DNA from: an uncultured Bacteroidota bacterium
GTDB taxonomy: Bacteria; Bacteroidota; Bacteroidia; Flavobacteriales; Flavobacteriaceae
Direction of reading: 5' to 3'
DNA: 12,516 nucleotides
Assembly (NCBI GenBank): GCA_902560025.1
Contig: CACEKL010000019.1
Coordinates: forward strand, 1 to 12,516
Below the pieces are notes generated by a model that saw only the letters and a list, made by a program, of their open reading frames with translations, was not told the DNA's origin and did no database searches. Both the position numbers and the translations under genes were made by a program. Positions 1-8,495 of the stretch are shown here, piece by piece (the first letter of the stretch is position 1; each line of letters starts with the position of its first letter).

Positions 1-2042
1 GAAATAAGGGCGGTTATTTCATTAACAAGTCCAATATCATCAATTCCGGTAATCTCAATTTTTGCATTAAATTCATTACTTTCTGAATCAATCCATGTAG
101 CAGAAATGATTCTGTAAGCATAATTAGACCTTAAAGTTATTGAGTTTGGACAATTTTTAGAATGTACTTTAATACCATCTTTTACTGATATGAATCCAAA
201 AACATTATCCCCAGGTATTGGGCTACAGCATGGAGCCATTGAATATTTTAACATTTCTTTTTCCTTACCAAAAACAAGCTTATCAAACTTAATTAAATCT
301 TCATTATCATCAGACTTTTTAACTTTAGCTGTTGTGCCAGTAATTCTTCTTCTAAAAAAACCAAGATAACTATTGTAATCATTGGCAAAATTTTTAATTT
401 TTTTATTATCCAAATCTCCAGTGGCAACATTATAAAATAGATCATTACTTGCATTTATTTTGAAAAATTTCATCATTTGACCAGAGACTTTGTCATTTAA
501 CTTAATTTTAAATTGTTTAAGCTTTCTCTCAAGAATTTCTTTGCCATCTGAAGCAATTTTTTTCTTTTCATCATTTAATGATGATTTTATTTTAGATTTT
601 GCTTTTGATGTCACAACAAAATTTAACCAGTTTCTATTGGGATTTACATTTTCAGAGGTTATGATTTCAACTTGATCACCACTTTTGAGAGTGTGACTTA
701 GCGGAACTAATTTACCGTTTACTCTTGCTCCCCTTGTTTTAATTCCAACATCCGTATGAACATGAAAAGCAAAGTCTAATGCAGATGATCCACTTTTCAA
801 AGATTTTAAATCTCCATTGGGAGTAAAAACATAGATTTCTTTTGAATAAAAATTTAGTTTAAAATCCTCTACAAAATCAATAGCATGTTCTGTATCATGA
901 TTTAATACATCCTGAAGTTTGTTTAGCCAAAGATCAACTTCACTTTTTTTAGATTCATGATGCTTATAGCCATAGTGAGCAGCATAACCTTTTTCAGCAA
1001 TTTCATCCATTCTCTCTGATCTAATCTGGATCTCAACCCATTTATTTTTTGGCCCAACTACCGTAAGATGAAGTGCTTCATATCCATTATTTTTTGGAAG
1101 AGTAATCCAATCTCTAAGTCTAGTAGGATTAGGTGTAAAATGATCTGTTATTATAGAATATATTTTCCATGCTGCAAATTTTTCATTTTTTGGTGTTGAT
1201 TTATATATAATTCTAATTGCAAATCGATCATAAATCTCTTCAAACAATATATTCTTAGATTTTATCTTATTGTAAATTGAGTATATAGATTTATGCCTTC
1301 CCTTGATTTGATATTTAATTTTTTGATCTACAAGACTCTCATTAATAAGTTTTTCAAAAGATTCAACATACTTTTCCTGATTTACTAAATCCTTGTCAAT
1401 TTTATTTCTAATCAAATTATATTCTCTAGGCTCAAGAATTCTTAAACTTAAATTTTCAAGTTCGTTTTTGATGTTGTAAAGTCCAACTCTATGTGCAAGT
1501 GGAGCATAAATATATAAAGACTCTGATGCCATTTGATCTTGTTTCTCTTTTGATAAAAAATCAATTGTTCTCATGTTATGAAGTCGATCAGCAGTTTTTA
1601 TCAATATTACCCTTATATCACTGTGAAGAGTAAGTAACATTTTGCGATAATTTTCGGCTTGAACAGAATAATCTTCATTTTTCTTTAGAGTTGAAATTTT
1701 AGTTAATCCATCAACAATTCTGGATATATCAGAACCAACTGTTTCATCTAAATCTTCAAGTGTTACCTCAGTATCTTCAACAGTATCATGAAGAATAGCT
1801 GCAGCAATTGATATATAGTCTAATCCAATATCACTAGCTACTATTTTTGCGACTTCAATAGGATGATGGATATATGGTTCCCCAGACTTTCTTATCTGTC
1901 CATCATGACCATTAAATGCAATAACTAAAGATTCATAAATTATTTTTCTTTCTTTAGATGTTATTTTTTGATAACTACTATCAATAACATCATTAAATAA
2001 TTCAGTTATTTCTTTTGGCAGTATTTTATTTTCAACTAACAC
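1..2042 (-). CDS. rel: Long RelA/SpoT homologue, (p)ppGpp synthetase/hydrolase, C-terminus cut by window edge
   Basis: This is a cytoplasmic stringent-response enzyme that makes (p)ppGpp from ATP and GDP/GTP and hydrolyses it. I translated 680 residues in one open frame. The HD hydrolase domain (about 30-200) keeps its metal and catalytic residues: HH59-60, HDTVED at 85-90 and ADRLHN at 151-156, so hydrolase activity is expected. The synthetase domain (about 235-365) keeps GRHKS, YDRFAIRI and VEIQIR (E337). A TGS domain follows (402-463), then a zinc-finger-like CC605-606 with H627 and C631, and the beginning of an ACT domain where the window ends. Family members are about 730-750 residues, so roughly 60 are missing. 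The start must be GTG at 2042: an in-frame TAG lies five codons upstream (2055-2057) and no ATG occurs nearby. The gene follows the amidohydrolase pair after 57 bp. Identity is secure. Bifunctionality is inferred from the intact motifs. Confidence 0.96.
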   Translation of the reverse strand, partial: MLVENKILPKEITELFNDVIDSSYQKITSKERKIIYESLVIAFNGHDGQIRKSGEPYIHHPIEVAKIVASDIGLDYISIAAAILHDTVEDTEVTLEDLDETVGSDISRIVDGLTKISTLKKNEDYSVQAENYRKMLLTLHSDIRVILIKTADRLHNMRTIDFLSKEKQDQMASESLYIYAPLAHRVGLYNIKNELENLSLRILEPREYNLIRNKIDKDLVNQEKYVESFEKLINESLVDQKIKYQIKGRHKSIYSIYNKIKSKNILFEEIYDRFAIRIIYKSTPKNEKFAAWKIYSIITDHFTPNPTRLRDWITLPKNNGYEALHLTVVGPKNKWVEIQIRSERMDEIAEKGYAAHYGYKHHESKKSEVDLWLNKLQDVLNHDTEHAIDFVEDFKLNFYSKEIYVFTPNGDLKSLKSGSSALDFAFHVHTDVGIKTRGARVNGKLVPLSHTLKSGDQVEIITSENVNPNRNWLNFVVTSKAKSKIKSSLNDEKKKIASDGKEILERKLKQFKIKLNDKVSGQMMKFFKINASNDLFYNVATGDLDNKKIKNFANDYNSYLGFFRRRITGTTAKVKKSDDNEDLIKFDKLVFGKEKEMLKYSMAPCCSPIPGDNVFGFISVKDGIKVHSKNCPNSITLRSNYAYRIISATWIDSESNEFNAKIEITGIDDIGLVNEITALI

Positions 2043-2070
2043 TTGTAAATTTTGCTACTTAAATTTACAA
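2043..2070. repeat. Perfect 10-bp inverted repeat abutting the rel start codon
   Basis: TTGTAAATTT (2043-2052) and AAATTTACAA (2061-2070) are exact reverse complements separated by 8 bp. In the rel direction the second arm ends directly against the GTG start. No T-run follows, so it does not look like a terminator. It could be an operator half-site pair or an mRNA hairpin at the translation start. The arms are AT-rich, so chance is not excluded. This is the only notable structure in the 57-bp spacer 2043-2099. Confidence 0.45.
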
Positions 2071-2099
2071 ATAATAATTCTTGATTTAAAGCTAATAAT

Positions 2100-3431
2100 T
2101 TACTGAGAGCTTGAATATTTATTTGAGTATCTTCTCCAAAGTCTAGTTTGATGTGTTTCTAAGCTAATGTTTCTACCAGAAATAAATGCATGAGTAACAT
2201 TATTAGATACAATATCTAATGCATCTCCTTTAGATATAAATAAAGTAGCACTTTTGCCAATTTCAATAGAACCAAATTCATCGTCTATACCAAGAATTTT
2301 GGCAGGATTAATAGTTATTAAACTTAAAGCTTCCTCTTTTTCAATACCAAAGCTAGAGAAACTTCCTGCATAAAACGGAAGATTTCTTACAGATACTCTT
2401 GACTGAGCAGTACCAGTCGGATCAATACTTACTAGGATACCTTTATCTAGCATTAGTTTTGCAAGTTTAAAAGTATTACTTGGGTCTGAATCAACTGACT
2501 GTGGAAACCTGAATGGCTGTTTAACAACAACTGGTATATTGTTTTCCTTTATAAAATCTAATTGATTTTTTGATTCTGTTGCACCAACAATTACTATTTT
2601 CTCAATTCCATAATTTTTTAAAAAAGTGACTCCATCAACAATTTCTTTTTCATCATCAGCATATAAATACACTGTTGATTCTCCATCAAGTATCTTTTTC
2701 ATAGCTCTGCTTTTCAAATTCATAGATCTATCAACATTCATATTTGCTTTTGACTTTTTGAAAAAGTCATTTAAACTTTGGACTTGCTTAGAGTAATTAC
2801 TATTAGCCTTTAATCCTCTATCTTCACCTAACCACCATCTTCCAAAAGTGTAAGGACTTGGCCAATTTATATGAATTCCTTGGTCATATTTTACAGCTGC
2901 ATCTTCCCAATTCCAGGCATCAAGCTGAACAACAGAAGAACTACCAGAAATAACACCACCATTAGGTGCAATTTGTGCAAGTAGGACTCCATTTGGTCTC
3001 ATGCTTTCTACAGCTTTTGATTCAGCGTTATATGCAATTATTGATCTAATTTCAGGTAAATAAGTTCCTGATTCATCGTCATCTACAGAAGCTCTAACAG
3101 CTTCGACTTCTACAAGTCCCAAATTGGTATTAAGAGCAATAATTCCAGGATATATATGATGGTTTGATGCATTAATAATTGTGTCATACTTACTATTATT
3201 AGAGTCAGAAAAAGAACTTAGTATTTCATCTGACCAATTACCATCTGTTGAAGCAATTAAATCAATTTTTCCATTAGTGAATCCAATTACACTATTATTA
3301 ATTAATTCACCATTACCAACATGAGTTATTCCTCCATAAATCAAGACAGACTTATCTTGAGAAGGAGCTGGAGTTTGTTGAGAGAAAACCAGGTTTAAGA
3401 ATATAATATTTATTAAAATAATTTTTTTCAT
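2100..3431 (-). CDS. Exported amidohydrolase-like protein with lost metal-binding HxH (probable pseudoenzyme)
   Basis: 443 residues with an N-terminal signal peptide (about 1-18, cleavage before QQTPAPSQ), so it acts in the periplasm or beyond. The fold looks like the metal-dependent amidohydrolase superfamily (imidazolonepropionase-like composite domain): an N-terminal beta part (28-95), a strand leading to the usual HxH site (HHIYPGIIAL), and a typical C-terminal end, ALSLITINPAKILGIDDEFG then SIEIGKSATLFI (368-399). The HxH position reads N101-T-N103. The later segment normally carrying a ligand His reads VYLYADDEKEI (254-264), and only D337 in VSIDPTG resembles a conserved acidic ligand. 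Metal-dependent hydrolysis is therefore doubtful. A role as a partner of the upstream 996-residue amidohydrolase, whose stop lies 4 bp before this ATG, is inferred from the coupling. Substrate unknown. Confidence 0.88.
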   Translation of the reverse strand: MKKIILINIIFLNLVFSQQTPAPSQDKSVLIYGGITHVGNGELINNSVIGFTNGKIDLIASTDGNWSDEILSSFSDSNNSKYDTIINASNHHIYPGIIALNTNLGLVEVEAVRASVDDDESGTYLPEIRSIIAYNAESKAVESMRPNGVLLAQIAPNGGVISGSSSVVQLDAWNWEDAAVKYDQGIHINWPSPYTFGRWWLGEDRGLKANSNYSKQVQSLNDFFKKSKANMNVDRSMNLKSRAMKKILDGESTVYLYADDEKEIVDGVTFLKNYGIEKIVIVGATESKNQLDFIKENNIPVVVKQPFRFPQSVDSDPSNTFKLAKLMLDKGILVSIDPTGTAQSRVSVRNLPFYAGSFSSFGIEKEEALSLITINPAKILGIDDEFGSIEIGKSATLFISKGDALDIVSNNVTHAFISGRNISLETHQTRLWRRYSNKYSSSQ

Positions 3432-3435
3432 GATT

Positions 3436-6426
3436 TTAAAATTCAGTGTATTCGCAAGTAATTTCTATTTGAGGCTTAGGATTAGGAAATCTAAGATTTG
3501 CACCAGGTGAATTTTCTCCTAACATTTGCTTTATCAAGTTATTCTTTTCTTTTTTTATTTCACCCAATTTATTTAAATGCTCATCTTTATCAAAGTATAG
3601 AGCACCTTCAATGTATGTCTGCTCTGTTTTTGTATAAAGTGACATAGGATGTCCACTCCACAAAACAATATCTGCATCCTTTCCAACTTTGAGACTTCCA
3701 ACTTTATCATCTAATCGAAGAAGTTTCGCAGGGTTTAAAGTAACAAACTTCCATGCTTCTTCCTGAGAAACACCTCCGTATTTTACAGCTTTTGCTGCTT
3801 CAAGATTTAATCTTCTTGAAAGCTCAGAGTTATCTGAATTTAAAGCAACTGTTACACCAGCATTATGCATTATAGATGCATTATATGGAATTGCATCATT
3901 TACTTCGTATTTGTAACCCCACCAGTCAGAAAAAGTTGATCCACCAACTCCATGTTCAGCCATTTTGTCTGCTACTTTATATCCCTCTAAAATGTGGGTG
4001 AATGTATTAATTCTAAAACCAAACCTTTCTGCTACTTTCATTAACATATTAATTTCACTTTGAACATAAGAATGGCTTGATACAAATCTATCACCCCTTA
4101 AAATTTCCCATAAAGTCTCAAGCTCCTCGTCAAACCTTGGTTTCGTTGTTGATTTTTTTTGTCTTGCACTTAGTGAATTATAATTCGTCCAGTTCTTTGC
4201 ATATTCTTTAGCCCTGTCAAAATGATCAACAAATACTTGCTCAACACCCATTCTTGTCTGTGGAAACCTTGAGCCACTCCAATTTGATTGTTTAACATTT
4301 TCACCTAAAGCAAATTTTATAAAAGGAGCAGCATTTTTAAAGAACATATCTTGAATTTCTGAACCCCATTTTAACTTAATGATTGCAGATTGACCTCCTA
4401 TTGGATTAGCTGAACCATGAAGAATTTGGACAGTGGTAACCCCACCACGAAGATTTCTGTATATATTAATATCATCTGGATTAATGACATCCATTATTGA
4501 AACTTCTGCAGATGAATTGTGTCCACCTTCATTAATACTTGAAGCTGCCATGTGAGAATGTTCATCAATTATACCTGAAGTTATGTGTTTACCTGTTGCA
4601 TCAACAATTTTAAAATTGAGAGGAGTTTCTAGGTCTTTTCCAATTGCAATAATTTTTCCATTATCAATTATTATATCTGAGTTTTCAATTATTCCATCAT
4701 CCTCATTGGTCCAAAGAGTTGCATTTTTAAAATGAATGGATTGACTGGAAGGAATTGAGCTTATTCCGAATCCAACATTTGGGTATGTAATTTCTGATAC
4801 AAATGAATCAGTTGATATGGATTTAGATCGCCTAGAAGACTTATTGGTTTCGTTAAACTCTTTTCTGGAAATATTAAATGAAAAATTATCATTATTAAAA
4901 TCTGTTCCAGTACCAATAATATTATCAGGTGAGTTAATTTTTAATGAAATTTGAGCAAAGGATGGATTGTCGTTTAAACTATCAAAAACAGTAATACTTA
5001 ACCAATCATCAACTAAAGAGGTCTTTGATTTTATATCTATTGAGTCTCTTTTAATTTTAGATGAAGGTTTTGAAAGACTATTTGTAATCTTTATGTCATA
5101 AGAGTTATTGTTTAGTTCTATTGAATAATCTCCATCAATATTAATTTTATCTGTATTCTTAATAATGTGTCTCTCTCCTTTAACCCAATTTTCAATAATC
5201 TCAGTTTTATCATCAAATATTGGTCCTGTTGTAATTAAAAAGTTTGCTAAGAAATTATTCTTTAGTGATCCAATCTTATCCTCTAATCCTATTGATCTAG
5301 CTGGTATAATAGTCAAGGCATTTAATGCTGTTTTCTCACTTAGTCCATTTTTTATAGCTTTTCTTATATTTTTCAAGAAATCTCTTTTATTTCTTAAATC
5401 TGAAGAAGTAATTGAAAAAACTATTCCATTTTTTTCTAATATACCGAGATTAGCAGGAGCCTGATTCCAGTATCTAAGTTGATTAATTGTTAGCTTCTCA
5501 TTCAGTTTAGCATTTGATACATCAAAAGCATTCGGAAAGTTCACTGGAATAATTAACTTATTATTAAATTTTTTTAATTCTCTTACATTTTCATATTCTT
5601 TTCCAGATCCTTTAATTACAAAATCTAGATCAAGTTCTTCTGAAATTTTTGCAGCTCTATAAACATTTAGTTTATCATTTGCATCAAAAAGTTTAGGTAA
5701 TTCTCTATTATTAATAACTGATTCTAAAGCTATATCTTTAGATTCTGAGGTTCCCTGAGAATACCAATTAGCATCATAGTATAACTGTCTTATTAAAGCC
5801 ATAGCTCCCATTGTAGAGCTTGGATAAGATTGATTTGAAGTTAAACTTCTAGTAAATGAAAAGTGCTCAGCAGTTTTGTCAGAAATAACTCTGAAAGACT
5901 CGTTTTGATTATCAATAAGACCTATAGTGAAACTTGTTCCTCTGTGAACACCATTAATTCTATGAGAATTTACAACACCAAAACCAATATCTCTAAGACC
6001 CTTAGCATCCTTTTGATTATAAGTATAATCTTTCATACTATTGTAGTCACTTAAAATATGATCATTCCAATAATACCCTTTTCTAGATGGTTCATATTGT
6101 GAGCTTCTACTAAAAGAATTCCTTTGAGGATTCTTTATTCCAAAAGAAGAGTGAATCTCAATAAATGAGGGATAAATATATTTTCCTGCTAGATCATTAA
6201 CTATACTATTTTCTGGAATTTTAATACCTGTTCCGATATTTACTATTTTTCCATCTTTTTCTATTAAAGTTGCATTTTTTATTATGTTATTATTTGAATA
6301 AATATTAGCATTTACAAAAACGTTGTATTCATAGTCTTTTGTTTTTACTCCATCGTTGACAATGAAGTAATCTTGGCCATATAATCCAAATGATAAAAAA
6401 AAGGATAATAAGAAGAATCTTTTCAT
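3436..6426 (-). CDS. Exported tandem amidohydrolase: degenerate N-half, metal-site-bearing C-half
   Basis: 996 residues with a signal peptide (1-17, cleavage near LYG/QDY). Two amidohydrolase modules are visible. The N-terminal one (about 35-420) keeps the family ending (ALNALTIIPARSIGLEDKIG then SLKN) but has H92-S-S instead of HxH; it retains D343 in SITSSDLRN. A Ser/Asn/Asp-rich, probably beta-structured stretch (about 430-555) joins it to the second module (about 560-950). That module has HSH at 623-625 in GIIDEHSHM, H785 in SSHSY, H811 in FTHILEGYK and D865 in NSDNSE, a plausible intact metal site, followed by VTLNPAKLLRLDDKVGSLKV. The likely role is hydrolysis of an amide, peptide-like or cyclic substrate outside the cytoplasm; the substrate cannot be told. 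The start codon is preceded by A-rich sequence without a Shine-Dalgarno. The gap of 57 bp to DUF3810 upstream permits either read-through or its own promoter. Confidence 0.9.
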   Translation of the reverse strand: MKRFFLLSFFLSFGLYGQDYFIVNDGVKTKDYEYNVFVNANIYSNNNIIKNATLIEKDGKIVNIGTGIKIPENSIVNDLAGKYIYPSFIEIHSSFGIKNPQRNSFSRSSQYEPSRKGYYWNDHILSDYNSMKDYTYNQKDAKGLRDIGFGVVNSHRINGVHRGTSFTIGLIDNQNESFRVISDKTAEHFSFTRSLTSNQSYPSSTMGAMALIRQLYYDANWYSQGTSESKDIALESVINNRELPKLFDANDKLNVYRAAKISEELDLDFVIKGSGKEYENVRELKKFNNKLIIPVNFPNAFDVSNAKLNEKLTINQLRYWNQAPANLGILEKNGIVFSITSSDLRNKRDFLKNIRKAIKNGLSEKTALNALTIIPARSIGLEDKIGSLKNNFLANFLITTGPIFDDKTEIIENWVKGERHIIKNTDKINIDGDYSIELNNNSYDIKITNSLSKPSSKIKRDSIDIKSKTSLVDDWLSITVFDSLNDNPSFAQISLKINSPDNIIGTGTDFNNDNFSFNISRKEFNETNKSSRRSKSISTDSFVSEITYPNVGFGISSIPSSQSIHFKNATLWTNEDDGIIENSDIIIDNGKIIAIGKDLETPLNFKIVDATGKHITSGIIDEHSHMAASSINEGGHNSSAEVSIMDVINPDDINIYRNLRGGVTTVQILHGSANPIGGQSAIIKLKWGSEIQDMFFKNAAPFIKFALGENVKQSNWSGSRFPQTRMGVEQVFVDHFDRAKEYAKNWTNYNSLSARQKKSTTKPRFDEELETLWEILRGDRFVSSHSYVQSEINMLMKVAERFGFRINTFTHILEGYKVADKMAEHGVGGSTFSDWWGYKYEVNDAIPYNASIMHNAGVTVALNSDNSELSRRLNLEAAKAVKYGGVSQEEAWKFVTLNPAKLLRLDDKVGSLKVGKDADIVLWSGHPMSLYTKTEQTYIEGALYFDKDEHLNKLGEIKKEKNNLIKQMLGENSPGANLRFPNPKPQIEITCEYTEF

Positions 6427-6483
6427 TTGATTAGTTTTTTAATTTGACCCTAAATTATAGGAATAGTTTGCTAATATAGTAAA

Positions 6484-7482
6484 TCAATTAAAGAAATCTG
6501 ACAATACTTCTCTTTGATAATAATCAATTATAAAATTGGAAACTTTATTGTAAGATAGAATACCATATTCTTGTTTATTTGATTTTAAATAAAAGTCATA
6601 AAAATAGTCTGCAACTCTATCAAAAAAGTTATTGTAATATTTACTCCAGAATTTCATATTATAATTTATGTCAGATATAACTCTCTGATTAAGTTTTGAG
6701 GTGTAATCTTCTAATTTTTCTTTATGATTCTTATTAATTTCGTTTAAAAGATTTAAAAGTGCATTGAAATAGCCAGAATATCTAACATTTGCATTATCAC
6801 TTTCAACTGATTTCATAAATCCAATGAAACTGGCTTCTGCTTCATCTGCATATCCCATTTGATGTGCATATTCATGAAAAATAACCACAGGTAAATCAAC
6901 TCTGGGAATATCAACATTTACTACTGATTCTGATGTAAATGGAATAAAGTGCCCTGATACTGTTTGAAAAAGAAGAATACTAGGTACTACAGACTGTTTT
7001 ACATTCATGTTAGTCATGTTAGTTATTTCAAAAAAATCTAATTCATTATAATCTTTAATTAATAATGCTTCTTCGTTTATTTTTGTAATTATAATATTCA
7101 AGGTATTATCTAACTCTTCAAATTCATAATCATTTTTGATATGTAATTCATCAGATATTGAAGTTTTGAAATAATTTAATCCCCAAAAAGAATAAAAAAT
7201 AAAGTAAACTAATGAAATAAATGCCAGAAGGTTAATTGAATCATTTAGTTTGAAAGAAAAAACTTTATAAACAAGATAAATAAGAATAACAACAAGAATT
7301 ATATATAAAATCTCACCTAGAGGTATATTTATATTAGAATATAGATATGAATTTATTTTGAGAATATTATTGTATAAATAATATGAATAATAATCATCGA
7401 TGATTGATGGATTATTTTTAATGAAATTAATTAATAGTATTTGAGGTATTAGAGCAAGAGCAAAAATACTTTTTAACCTCAT
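6484..7482 (-). CDS. DUF3810 family membrane protein with HEYAH zinc-metalloprotease motif
   Basis: 332 residues matching the DUF3810 family, common in Bacteroidota. Hydrophobic segments at about 4-20, 57-76 and 81-99 anchor it in the inner membrane; the rest (from about 105) is a soluble domain. It contains VVIFHEYAHQMGYADEAEASF with HExxH at 203-207 and E214 or E216 as a candidate third zinc ligand, then the family-typical segment RYSGYFNALLNLL. This suggests a membrane-tethered metallopeptidase, but no substrate is known to me and the protease assignment is inference from the motif. The ATG overlaps the stop of the upstream peptidyl-prolyl isomerase by one base (TAATG), so translation is probably coupled and the two may both act on envelope proteins. 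Confidence 0.88.
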   Translation of the reverse strand: MRLKSIFALALIPQILLINFIKNNPSIIDDYYSYYLYNNILKINSYLYSNINIPLGEILYIILVVILIYLVYKVFSFKLNDSINLLAFISLVYFIFYSFWGLNYFKTSISDELHIKNDYEFEELDNTLNIIITKINEEALLIKDYNELDFFEITNMTNMNVKQSVVPSILLFQTVSGHFIPFTSESVVNVDIPRVDLPVVIFHEYAHQMGYADEAEASFIGFMKSVESDNANVRYSGYFNALLNLLNEINKNHKEKLEDYTSKLNQRVISDINYNMKFWSKYYNNFFDRVADYFYDFYLKSNKQEYGILSYNKVSNFIIDYYQREVLSDFFN

Positions 7483-8495
7483 TATTTTATGTCGACTAAT
7501 TCAACTTCAAAAATTAATGTTGCATTCGGAGGAATAACTCCATTACCCGCACCAGTTGATCCATAACCAAGTTCACTAGGAATTACTAGTGTAGCTTTTG
7601 AGCCTTTATTAAGTAGTTGCATAGCTTCATCCCACCCCTTAATTACTTGTCCAACACCACACGTGAACTCAATTGGTTCTCCTCTAGTAAAAGATGAATC
7701 AATTTCTGATCCGTCAACAAGTTTAAGAGAGTAATGAACTGAAAGGACATCATCGATCTTTGCATTAGGACCGCTTCCTTTTTTTGAAACTTTATATTTT
7801 AATCCACTTTCAGTTTCAATCATTCCTGATGTTAAATCATCTAGAAGTTTAGCTTCTTCTTCAGCTCTTAAAATATCTGCTTGACTCTTATTGGTTATAT
7901 AGTCTTCAAATATCTTAGGAGCATCAAATTCTTCAGCATCTTTACCAATTCTTATGATCTTTAAACTTTTAATAAGGTCATCTTGAGCAATGTTATCAAC
8001 AACATCTTGTCCGGAGTTAACCTTTCCAAAAACAGAATGCTTTCCATCAAGCCATGGAGTCTCTACATGAGTTATAAAGAATTGGCTTCCGTTTGTTCCT
8101 GGTCCAGCATTAGCCATCGATAAAATACCTGGGCCTGTATGTTTTAATTCTTCACTAAATTCATCATCAAACTGAAAGCCAGGTCCACCAGAGCCAGTTC
8201 CAGTAGGATCACCACCTTGAATCATAAAATTATCAATTACTCTGTGAAATTTTAGACCATCATAATATGGTTTTCCAGAAAATTGTTCGTCTGCTGCAGG
8301 GTGATTTCCTTCAGATAATGCTACAAAATTAGATACAGTTAATGGCGTCTGCTTAAAAAATAATTCTAGTATTATATCACCTTTTGAGGTTTCTAGGCTT
8401 GCGTATATTCCTTCATTTAGTTCCGAGTAATCATTCATATTACATGAGTTTAAGATTAGTATTGATGTTATAAATATGATAGATTTTTTAATCAT
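7482..8495 (-). CDS. Lipoprotein peptidyl-prolyl isomerase with cyclophilin and FKBP domains fused
   Basis: 337 residues. The signal peptide ends in a lipobox (ILNSC, lipidated C18), so this is a periplasm-facing lipoprotein. The N-terminal domain (about 29-187) is a cyclophilin: [15 protein letters not shown] (83-97, catalytic R85), [10 protein letters not shown] (133-142) and [10 protein letters not shown] (148-157). A charged helical linker (about 190-222) leads to an FKBP domain (about 228-337): [26 protein letters not shown] with W288, LGYGSTGAG and [16 protein letters not shown]. Both active sites look complete, so it should catalyse proline isomerisation and perhaps act as a chaperone on exported proteins. 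In gliding flavobacteria an FKBP-type lipoprotein, GldI, is needed for motility; this gene may be related functionally, but its cyclophilin half makes GldI itself unlikely. It overlaps the phosphoesterase gene upstream by 8 nt. Confidence 0.94.
   Translation of the reverse strand: MIKKSIIFITSILILNSCNMNDYSELNEGIYASLETSKGDIILELFFKQTPLTVSNFVALSEGNHPAADEQFSGKPYYDGLKFHRVIDNFMIQGGDPTGTGSGGPGFQFDDEFSEELKHTGPGILSMANAGPGTNGSQFFITHVETPWLDGKHSVFGKVNSGQDVVDNIAQDDLIKSLKIIRIGKDAEEFDAPKIFEDYITNKSQADILRAEEEAKLLDDLTSGMIETESGLKYKVSKKGSGPNAKIDDVLSVHYSLKLVDGSEIDSSFTRGEPIEFTCGVGQVIKGWDEAMQLLNKGSKATLVIPSELGYGSTGAGNGVIPPNATLIFEVELVDIK

Noticed and set aside
490..675. Plus-strand open frame of 61 codons
   Set aside because: It lies wholly antisense to the conserved rel TGS region and has low-complexity hydrophobic content with no recognisable family.
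2060..2090. TTTA-N19-TAAATTTA as a rel promoter
   Set aside because: Both elements deviate at the defining G, and the second element is formed by the inverted repeat itself, so I did not list it.
5165..5464. Plus-strand open frame of 99 codons
   Set aside because: It is antisense to the tandem amidohydrolase N-half; its Phe/Leu/Ser-rich product is what reversed Lys/Asn/Glu-rich codons give.
5863..6054. Plus-strand open frame of 63 codons
   Set aside because: It is a shadow inside the same amidohydrolase gene with no promoter motif or family match.
6427..6483. Possible promoter TAATTTAG (6457 to 6450) and a 6-bp inverted repeat TTGATT/AATCAA before the tandem amidohydrolase
   Set aside because: The -7 match is imperfect, no TTTG lies at the right distance, and a 6-bp AT repeat 49 bp apart is expected by chance.
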